Below, piece by piece: positions 7,402-14,059 of a DNA stretch of 23,493 bases; position 1 is the stretch's first letter, and every line of letters begins with the position of its first letter. The stretch is from a virus. The stretch lies in IMG/VR virus record IMGVR_UViG_3300012201_000009, positions 1 through 23,493 of that record, one strand, 5' to 3'. Below the pieces are notes generated by a model that searched no databases, was not told the DNA's origin, and saw only the letters and a program-made list of their open reading frames with translations. The translations under genes and the position numbers were made by a program.

Positions 7402-8834
7402 GTGCTTGTGCCTCCCGGCAAGGTAATCCCCGCCGCCGCGCACTGCTCCTCGTAGCGGAGCAGGTACAGGCGGCGGGAGATGGACCGCGACGGGGCCAGG
7501 TCCGGCTGGCGTCCGGTGCCGGGGTCCTCCGGCGGCTGATAGCCGTCGAAGGCCTCCAGCTCCTCGTCATCGGCGAGACCGGGATCGTCCCCTGTGAGCG
7601 AGCCCGGAAGCTGCATGCGGACGCCGAGGATCTCGGCGCCGGAGTAGGCGGGGAACGGCGTCGGCCCGTACTCCCGCAGGCCCAGCACGAGCCGCTTGAC
7701 CCGCGTCAGGGCGCCGCCCCGGGCCCGGTACTTGTCACCGGGGCCGCGCAGGGCGGGGGCCGAGCGGATGATGCCGCCCGTGAACGACTGCGACAGGATC
7801 GACCCGGAGCGGACGGCCTCCAGGATCTCCTCGCCCAGCGCGGTGGCGTTGTACAGCGTCCGGGTGAGCAGGCCGCGCTGCTCGGGCCGGATGTCCTTCG
7901 GCACGCCGATCGGGATAGAGAACCGCTCCGCCGGGGTGCCGTGGATCGTCATGCCGTGGTTGAACAGGCACGCGACCCGCCAGAACCCGCCGTTGCGGTC
8001 CGGGTGCGCGGCCCGGATCGCCTGGTCGAACGCCGTCTGGTCGATCTCCTCCTCGTAGTGGCCCTCGTGGTCGTGGATCTCGGCGGGCTGGGCGAACACC
8101 GCCGCGTACGCCTCGACCAGCCGCCCGGAGCCGTCACCCTCGGCGCGGGTGATGATCCGGCACTCCTCCAGCGGGTAGGGCCGGAAGAACTCCCCCGCCG
8201 CCCGCGACGCGCTGCCGTCCGCCTTCTTGCGGGCCGCCGCCGCGAGCTGCTTGAACTTGCCCTTGCCGTACTTCTTGCGGCCGATCCACGCTGCCAGCGC
8301 CCCCGGGTCGCCCGCGCCCTTGGCGGCCAGCGACGACTTCAGCTTCGCGAACCGCGCGCCCGTCCCGACCGCCGCAGCCCGGTTCACCTTGCCGCCCGTC
8401 CCCGACATCCCGGTCTGCCCCATGTTGTCGGCGGCGTCGAAGTGCGACACTGCCAGGCCGGACAGGTCGGGCAGGTCGGAGTGGTCGCCCTCCCAGCTCT
8501 CGTCCAGGCCGTCGGCGTCGTACTGGCCCGTGCGCCCTGTGTCCGTGCTCATCACGTCACCGCTCCTCGTCGCCTTCGCCTTGGCTTTCAGCGCTTCCCA
8601 CTCGGCGACCGCCGCCGCCGCCTTGGCCCGTGTCTCCGGGGTCACGTCCCCCCCGCCCTCCGCCCACCGCTTGCACACCCCGACGGCCATCTGGATGGCC
8701 TGCGACTCGCCCATGCCGCGCTGCTCGCGCAGGTCGTTGGCGATGTGCTGGATGTAGGCGGGGAGTTGCATGCCCTTGTGGTGCCACAGCCCCTGCTCGG
8801 TGTGGCCGACCTTCTCGTGCGTCATCGCGGACAC
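7398..8834 (-). CDS. Prohead protease (HK97/S78-like) with two N-terminal modules
   Basis: The start is GTG 8834, with GGAAGG seven bases upstream. Residues about 225-410 are an HK97-type prohead protease: EAYAAVFAQP, LFNHG with the likely catalytic His293, and GSILSQSF with the likely catalytic Ser348, then GLREYGPTPFPAY. The first 220 residues are an extension absent from the minimal protease. It holds a module ending in QMAVGVCKRWAEGGG...AVAEWEALKA (about 20-88) and a second one, RFAKLKSSLAAKGAGDPGAL then IGRKKYGKGKF (about 160-195). I have seen both motif types in phage head and cargo proteins. It is coupled by ATGA to the capsid gene, whose scaffold domain it should cleave. Confidence 0.9.
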   Translation of the reverse strand: MSAMTHEKVGHTEQGLWHHKGMQLPAYIQHIANDLREQRGMGESQAIQMAVGVCKRWAEGGGDVTPETRAKAAAAVAEWEALKAKAKATRSGDVMSTDTGRTGQYDADGLDESWEGDHSDLPDLSGLAVSHFDAADNMGQTGMSGTGGKVNRAAAVGTGARFAKLKSSLAAKGAGDPGALAAWIGRKKYGKGKFKQLAAAARKKADGSASRAAGEFFRPYPLEECRIITRAEGDGSGRLVEAYAAVFAQPAEIHDHEGHYEEEIDQTAFDQAIRAAHPDRNGGFWRVACLFNHGMTIHGTPAERFSIPIGVPKDIRPEQRGLLTRTLYNATALGEEILEAVRSGSILSQSFTGGIIRSAPALRGPGDKYRARGGALTRVKRLVLGLREYGPTPFPAYSGAEILGVRMQLPGSLTGDDPGLADDEELEAFDGYQPPEDPGTGRQPDLAPSRSISRRLYLLRYEEQCAAAGITLPGGTST

Positions 8835-8918
8835 GGCGCCGCCTTCCGGGCATGACTGAGGGCCAGGCCCCGCCTGTTGCGCGGGTCTGGCACTTCCTGG
8901 TGGCCGGCTAACGCGGTG

Positions 8919-9899
8919 CTACAGCGCCGCCGTCCTGGCCTTGGCCTCCAGCGACTTCGCCTCCGCCAGCAGGCCCGCGATCTTGCCGCGCAGCTCGGTG
9001 ATCTGGTGGCTGCGCCGCACCGCGACCGCCCGCTGCCCGCGTGCCGTGCCCCGGTGCCCCGCCGCCGCCTTGCGGTGGTGCAGCGCCAGCGTCCGGTGCT
9101 TGTGCGCATGCTGTGCGTGCTGCGTGCTGGCCTTGGCGGCCTTGGCGGCCGACGCAGCCTGCCGCGCCGAGTGCTTCGCCGCCGCTGCCGCCTTCTTGTG
9201 CGCGGCGACAGCCTGCCGCATCTGGGCGAGCAGCCTGTCCAGTTCCTGCTGGAGCCGGCGCGCCTGCTCGCGCAGCGCCGCCGCCCGCTCCAGCAGGTTC
9301 CGCTTCCGGTCGCCGCCCGGCTGCCGGCCGGCGACGGGCGGGGTGCCCTTGGCCGTGCCGCCGCCACCCGAGGGCGCGGACGCGAACTGGCCGCCGCCTG
9401 GCCCCGCCGGGGCGTGGAGCGGGTTGAACCGTGCCGCCTCCGCCGGCTCCTCGGCGCCCTCCAGCAGGATCGCCAGCTCGGCGTCGTCGCGGTCCAGCTC
9501 GGCCACGTCGATCTCGCCCGGGTCGGCGTCGTCGCCGACAACCACGGCGGTCCGCGTCACCGCGCCGGCCAGGGCGCCCGGGTCGGCGTCGTGCGCCGTG
9601 AGGCTGTCCGCCGCGCCCGGCGCGCCGTGCGCGGCCAGAGGCCGGTCCGGGCCACCGCCTGGCCCGGCCGCGAACTTCCCCAGCCTGTCCCTCGGATGCT
9701 CAGACGGGACGAACCCTGCTCTCGCCAGCATGGCGTCGCCGAGCTGGCCAAGGCCGGCCCCGGCAACCAGCTCCGACGCCCGCGCGACCAGTTCCGCAGC
9801 GGCCTTGACCGCGTCCTCGTGCAGCAGGCCGCCCTGTTCGAGGACCGCAGTCATCAGCCCGGCAGCCTCCTGCCGCTGCTCGCTGCCCGGCGCCGTCAC
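8919..9899 (-). CDS. Basic coiled-coil head-associated protein with HPRDR tag, 326 aa
   Basis: The start is GTG 9899 in a GTGA overlap with the upstream stop. The order of parts is: a helical N-terminus (about 10-60), an HPRDRLGKFA tag (68-77), an Ala/Asp-rich acidic linker, a second tag-like NPLHAPAGPGGGQF (159-172), and a long Arg/Lys/Ala/His-rich helical region (about 195-325) with heptads. The C-terminal third is strongly basic and Ala/Lys/His-rich, reminiscent of histone-like or DNA-coating segments. Its position between portal-side genes and the protease fits a scaffold or an internal, possibly DNA-binding, head protein. Function is not established by any catalytic motif. Confidence 0.75.
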   Translation of the reverse strand: MTAPGSEQRQEAAGLMTAVLEQGGLLHEDAVKAAAELVARASELVAGAGLGQLGDAMLARAGFVPSEHPRDRLGKFAAGPGGGPDRPLAAHGAPGAADSLTAHDADPGALAGAVTRTAVVVGDDADPGEIDVAELDRDDAELAILLEGAEEPAEAARFNPLHAPAGPGGGQFASAPSGGGGTAKGTPPVAGRQPGGDRKRNLLERAAALREQARRLQQELDRLLAQMRQAVAAHKKAAAAAKHSARQAASAAKAAKASTQHAQHAHKHRTLALHHRKAAAGHRGTARGQRAVAVRRSHQITELRGKIAGLLAEAKSLEAKARTAAL

Positions 9900-11074
9900 A
9901 GCTTCTTGGCCCAATCCACTAGTTCCTGCGCCCACAGCGGGACACCCGCACCGACGATCGCCGATAGCTCACCAGGCCCGAGGGAGCCGTGGGAGCCGTG
10001 GGACGCCATGACCAGCGCGATCGCCACACCCGCCGCGACGAGGGCGCAGTGGATCGCCGCCTTGACCCGGTGCTTGTGCCGATCCTCGGCGTCCTGGATG
10101 TCCTCGGTGCGCCTGAACGCCTCTAGCGTGTCCTTCTGGAGCTGAAGCAGTTTCTTGATGTCGGCCTGGTGCTCCACGCCGAGGCCGGCAAGTGCCTTGT
10201 CGAGGTCTGCCTGTGTCAGTGCGGCGGAGCCGCCGCCGGCCTTCTTGGCGAACTTGCCAGCCCGGTCACGCGGGTGCTGCGACGGCGTGAAGTCAGCCCG
10301 GGCAAGTTCCTCGCCCCACGCCCAGCCCAGCCCGCCGCGCCGCGCGGGGGAGGGGGCGACCCCGCCTGGCGCGTCGATGCCGAACACGGTCAGCGCCGCC
10401 GCCCACGCGCCGCCGCCGTGCGCATCCCACCACGCCGGGTCCTGCGCGGCAGCCAGCGCCCGGATCCGACCGAGGTCCATTCCTGAGTCGTCCACCGCAG
10501 CCACCCGCTTATGCCCTCCGTGCAACGCCATGATGTGGTAGTCCGGGTTGTCGAACCGGCCGTAGTCCCACCCCGGCGGGGCTTCCTTCGGGTCGAACGG
10601 ATACCGGGCGCTGTCCTCGAACCCGACCGTGCCGTACATCTTCGGCAGCGCCGGCCCGAAGCACTCGATGTAGTTCGCGCCGTACCGGGCCACCGCCCGC
10701 CGCAGCAGCGCCAGCCCCATGCCCCGCCGGCCCGACGTGTTGAACACCGCCGTCGGCTCGATCCGCCCGTCACCGTGCGGACGGACCAGGATCCCCGCCT
10801 TGCCCCCCGCCGCCAGGACCGGCGTCATGCCGCCTTCCCGGATCTGCGCCGGCGTGTAGTGGTTCACGAACGCGGCGAACGGGCTGCCCTGGAACGCCGC
10901 CTCGAACGCCTTGGAGAACTCCTCCGGGCTCGCCTCCCGGGCGTCGGCCAGGACCGCCGGGGAGTGCTTGATCCAGCCGCCCGCGTTCTTGGCGCCGAAC
11001 TGGCCGAGCCGATCACGCGGGTGCAGCTTCTCATCCCACCGGGCCAGCTCGTCCCAGCCGGCCAGCGCGGTCAC
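9896..11074 (-). CDS. Head-associated protein with GNAT-like domain, two HPRDR tags and a membrane segment
   Basis: The GTG start overlaps the portal stop (GTGA). The 392-residue chain carries an N-terminal HPRDRLGQF tag (18-26). A GNAT-like region follows at about 85-185 (VFNTSGRRGMGLALLRRAV, CFGPALPKMYGTVGF, APPGWDYG), a pattern I know from acetyltransferase-like domains of phage polyvalent proteins. A second HPRDRAGKFA tag is at 267-276, then helices, a hydrophobic segment (about 338-357, ending ALVMASHG), and a hydrophobic C-terminus. Such mixtures are known in proteins packaged with phage DNA and delivered to the host. This could be an injected effector or a minor head protein; acetyl-CoA binding is not proven by sequence. 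Confidence 0.72.
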   Translation of the reverse strand: MTALAGWDELARWDEKLHPRDRLGQFGAKNAGGWIKHSPAVLADAREASPEEFSKAFEAAFQGSPFAAFVNHYTPAQIREGGMTPVLAAGGKAGILVRPHGDGRIEPTAVFNTSGRRGMGLALLRRAVARYGANYIECFGPALPKMYGTVGFEDSARYPFDPKEAPPGWDYGRFDNPDYHIMALHGGHKRVAAVDDSGMDLGRIRALAAAQDPAWWDAHGGGAWAAALTVFGIDAPGGVAPSPARRGGLGWAWGEELARADFTPSQHPRDRAGKFAKKAGGGSAALTQADLDKALAGLGVEHQADIKKLLQLQKDTLEAFRRTEDIQDAEDRHKHRVKAAIHCALVAAGVAIALVMASHGSHGSLGPGELSAIVGAGVPLWAQELVDWAKKL

Positions 11075-13557
11075 TTCCTGCTCCCCCGCGCCCCGTTAGG
11101 CATCGGCGGCGACGGCTGGAACTGGCCCGGCTTCGCGTTCGGCACGTTCGGCTTGCCCACCCCCGGCAGCGCCTCCGGCTTCCCGGCCTGCGGCGGGCGG
11201 CCCGGCCCGATCGCCTTCTGCACCACCGTGCCCGCGATCCCCGGCGCCGGCGTCGCCTGCCCGCCGGTCTGCCCCAGGTGCTCCGTCTCCGTCACCCGGC
11301 CGGCCATGCCCGGCGTCGGCGCGTTCGGGTCGGGCTTGAGCTGGCTGATGTCCCCGCTGTCAGCCGCCGCGATCGCCGACTCGCGGGTGAACCCCGCCGA
11401 GACGAACGACTGCACCGCCTGCGCCTTCACCAGCGTCGTCTGCCCGCGCTGCAGCTCGCCCTCGCGCAGCGCCGCGATGCCCGACACGTCGAACCACAGC
11501 TTCACCCCGACCAGCGGCACGTTCGGCACCAGGTGCTGGAGCACCGCGCACGCCTTCCGCCAGCGCGGCCTAGCCCACAGGTCAGACAGCCGGCGCACCG
11601 CCGCCTGGTAGTCGCCCTGCTCGAACCCCAGGATCACGTCCAGGCCCGGCCCCGCCGCCGCGCAGATCCGCCGCTCACCAACGTGGGTCAGCGCCTCAAG
11701 CTGAAGCTGCTCCAGCGTCGACCCCACGACCGTCGCGTCCGCGCCCTCGTCCAGGACCCAGATCTTCCCGGCGTTCTCCGGGCCGCTGTGCTTCGCGGTC
11801 AGCCGCTTCGCCAGCGTCTCGACCGTCTCGTCCTTCAGCTTCCGCGTGTACTTGACCACGATGCCGGGCATCGCCCCGTTGTCCAGGTGCGTCGTCCGGT
11901 AGCTCGTGATCGCGTCGTCGCCCCGGACCTCCCGGATCAGCGACACCAGCCACGACATGCCCCGCCAGTTGGCGTCCGGGTCGATCGTCGGGCTGTTCCC
12001 TGTGAACCAGATGCTGCCGCGCCGGCGGGCCAGCCATGTCTGATTCGGCGTACGCGGGCACCACACCCGGCCGTCATAGCCGACCCGGCGGATGCGGAAC
12101 CGCCCGTGCCTCTCCTGCGGGTAAATGTGCAACTTAGACAGCATCCGCGCATTGGTCATCCGGTAGCCGGCCTGGTTCACGGACCCTTGCCTCAGCGACA
12201 CCGCCGACCCGGCGAGGATGCACGCCAGCGCGAACGCCTCAGCCGCAGCCGGGTCACGCTGCGCTAGGCGGCGCGGCCCGTTGTTGTCCGCCAGCAGCGA
12301 CACCGCGATAAAGAGATCAAGCTGGGCGCGGGTCAGCGCGCGCAGGAACACTGTGGTCACTATCTTGCCCGGCGCATGCGCGGTGAGCACGTCCCCGGCC
12401 GCTGAATTCAGCCGAAAGATCACGTTGCGCCCGGACAGGTTCTCGCTCCACCGGGGCAGCGAATGACTGGCGCGCCGGTCAGGCGCGGCCGGGCCGAACA
12501 GCGTGGTCAGCGCAGCCCTGATTCGGACTACGTTCGGCTCGCTGACGACCGCTGACTGGCTGATCGTCACAGCCCGTGTCGGCCGGCCATGCCTGCGCCG
12601 GATGCAGCCCTCAGTCCAGAACCAGGCAACCGCCTCCACCAGCGCATCGGACCACTTCGGATCCGCCGGCAGGTCCGACGGGATCGCGGCCACCGGGATG
12701 CGGTCACCCGCCCCGATTGTCTCCGACGTCACCCACCGCCGCCCGTACGTTTGGCGGCGGGAGATCCTGTACTCCGCTGGCCAGCGGTGATTCGGCGTGG
12801 TCAGCGAACTGTGATCGCGGCCCTCCATTGAGATCATCTCGCGGCGTGCCGCCGGGAACACGCATACCTCAGTGACCGGCTGCCATTCCGACATGCCGGT
12901 CTGGTGATTCAGTGTCAGCGCCTCATCGCCTGGCCGAAGATCATCAACGCTCTTCCACCCGCCGGCGGTGAGGATCTGCGTTTCCTCATCAACGCAGTAG
13001 TGCGCCACCTCGTCGACCGTGTAGAACTGGGGCTCCCGGTCGATGCCCAGCGGCCGGACATCCTCGATGTAGCCGACCGGCTGCTTGTAGACCCGGTCCT
13101 GGGTGTCGTGCAGCTCGGCCGACACGATCGTCACCAGGTCCGCCCGCATGACCCGCAGGCTGTTCTCCGAGTCGTCCGACGGCTCGACCCGCTGCACGTA
13201 CGCGTTCCCGGCCGTGGAGTCGCCGACCTCCAGCCGCGACCACAGCTCCCCCGCGTCGGCGTTCGGCCACGGGTGCTCCAGGATCGTCAGATCCTGCGTG
13301 CCGAACAGCGACTTGTCGGCCTGCCGCTGGAACTGGAACACCGCCTCGGACAGCAGCGCCTGCCGTGTCTCCACGCACGCGAACACCGGCCCGTTCGCCT
13401 TGTACGCCTCCCGGGCGTGCCGCACGATGTGCTGCGCGACGCCCTCCCGCGACCGGCCGCCCGGGTCGTTCGACGACACCTCGTACGCGCCGGACCACAT
13501 CGCCTCGTTGTAGCCGGCCAGGCGCGAGATGCCCATCCGGTCAATCAGCCTGGTCAC
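11071..13557 (-). CDS. Portal protein interrupted by an intein
   Basis: The reading frame of 828 codons starts at GTG 13557 (GTGA overlap with the 56-residue gene). Residues 1-187 and 522-828 together form a 494-residue phage portal protein. N-part motifs include GPVFACVETRQALLSEAVFQ and STAGNAYVQRV; C-part motifs include PDANWRGMSWLVSLIREV, NGAMPGIVVKYTRKL and DVILGFEQGDY. The extein join reads VAHY-SPTIDPDANWRGMSW, which restores the expected portal sequence. The C-terminal 100 residues are Pro/Gly-rich and probably disordered. The portal forms the dodecameric DNA gateway and receives the terminase; the adjacent terminase gene agrees. Protein splicing must occur for function. Confidence 0.93.
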   Translation of the reverse strand: MTRLIDRMGISRLAGYNEAMWSGAYEVSSNDPGGRSREGVAQHIVRHAREAYKANGPVFACVETRQALLSEAVFQFQRQADKSLFGTQDLTILEHPWPNADAGELWSRLEVGDSTAGNAYVQRVEPSDDSENSLRVMRADLVTIVSAELHDTQDRVYKQPVGYIEDVRPLGIDREPQFYTVDEVAHYCVDEETQILTAGGWKSVDDLRPGDEALTLNHQTGMSEWQPVTEVCVFPAARREMISMEGRDHSSLTTPNHRWPAEYRISRRQTYGRRWVTSETIGAGDRIPVAAIPSDLPADPKWSDALVEAVAWFWTEGCIRRRHGRPTRAVTISQSAVVSEPNVVRIRAALTTLFGPAAPDRRASHSLPRWSENLSGRNVIFRLNSAAGDVLTAHAPGKIVTTVFLRALTRAQLDLFIAVSLLADNNGPRRLAQRDPAAAEAFALACILAGSAVSLRQGSVNQAGYRMTNARMLSKLHIYPQERHGRFRIRRVGYDGRVWCPRTPNQTWLARRRGSIWFTGNSPTIDPDANWRGMSWLVSLIREVRGDDAITSYRTTHLDNGAMPGIVVKYTRKLKDETVETLAKRLTAKHSGPENAGKIWVLDEGADATVVGSTLEQLQLEALTHVGERRICAAAGPGLDVILGFEQGDYQAAVRRLSDLWARPRWRKACAVLQHLVPNVPLVGVKLWFDVSGIAALREGELQRGQTTLVKAQAVQSFVSAGFTRESAIAAADSGDISQLKPDPNAPTPGMAGRVTETEHLGQTGGQATPAPGIAGTVVQKAIGPGRPPQAGKPEALPGVGKPNVPNAKPGQFQPSPPMPNGARGSRK
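11995..12996 (-). mobile_element. Intein in the portal gene (334 aa, LAGLIDADG-like remnants)
   Basis: The intein runs from Cys188 to Asn521 of the portal frame, with Ser522 as the +1 residue. Block A is CVDEETQILTAGGWKSVDDL and block B contains TTPNHRWPA. Block F begins VWCPRTPNQTWLA, and block G ends WFTGN, with Gly in place of the usual penultimate His. The middle has AVAWFWTEGCI, resembling one LAGLIDADG helix, and FIAVSLLADNNG, resembling a second with altered acidic residues. Codon choice here is somewhat less GC-biased than in the exteins. The splicing domain looks intact; the endonuclease may be decayed. Confidence 0.92.
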
Positions 13558-13724
13558 GGGCCGCTCCGCCCGGCCAGGTGCCGCAGTTCCTGCGCCGCCC
13601 GCTCGACCGCGTCCGCCAGGGTGGGCGCGGAACCCGTGGACCGGCTGGACGGCGCGTCAAGCCAGCGCACATCCCAGTCCCACGCCCCGTCGCCGCGCGA
13701 CACCAGTTCGGCTGTCAGCCTCAT
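13554..13724 (-). CDS. Small protein upstream of portal, 56 aa, unknown
   Basis: This short frame begins with ATG 13724, overlapping the membrane protein stop as ATGA, and ends with TGA overlapping the portal GTG as GTGA. The protein (MRLTAELVSRGDGAWDWDVR at the start, then TLADAVERAAQELRHLAG) has a beta-like N-terminus and a C-terminal amphipathic helix. The precise coupling at both ends and the coding-like codon use are the evidence that it is real. I do not recognise the family. Confidence 0.75.
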   Translation of the reverse strand: MRLTAELVSRGDGAWDWDVRWLDAPSSRSTGSAPTLADAVERAAQELRHLAGRSGP

Positions 13725-14059
13725 CGCCTCAGACGCTCCACGTCCAGGACGTCCTTGACCGTCCGCGCGCCACGGCGCGGCCGACCGTCCCCGTCATCCC
13801 GCGCCAGCCCCCACCCGGCCACCACCACGCCCTCGGCGATCAGCATCAGGCCCAGGCACCACGTCCCGACCAGCGCCCCGCCGCCCAGCACCATCAGCGC
13901 CCCGGCCAGGGCCAGTGCCGCCGACACCAGCGCGTGCCGGTTCTTCCGCGCCCGCTCGGCCGCCATCCGGGCGCGCCCGGCCAGCCGCACCGCCTCCGCC
14001 CGCCACAGCACCGGCAGCCGCGACGCCAGCGACCGCCTCGGCGCCGAGTGCACCGCCAC
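13721..14059 (-). CDS. Small membrane protein, 112 aa, between terminase and portal
   Basis: The GTG start at 14059 sits immediately after an in-frame TAG and within the 3' extension of the large terminase frame. Residues 1-45 are basic and helical. Two hydrophobic segments follow (about 46-64, LVSAALALAGALMVLGGGAL, and 66-83, TWCLGLMLIAEGVVVAGW), then a charged tail. The topology suggests a hairpin of two transmembrane helices. GC-rich codon positions favour this frame over the overlapping terminase frame. A holin-like or superinfection role is possible but nothing specific is visible. Confidence 0.65.
   Translation of the reverse strand: MAVHSAPRRSLASRLPVLWRAEAVRLAGRARMAAERARKNRHALVSAALALAGALMVLGGGALVGTWCLGLMLIAEGVVVAGWGLARDDGDGRPRRGARTVKDVLDVERLRR

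Noticed and set aside
13794-14059. The last 88 codons of the terminase frame as a real domain
   Set aside because: Gly/Ala/Arg low complexity with poor codon pattern, while the overlapping frame encodes a membrane protein with good codon pattern.
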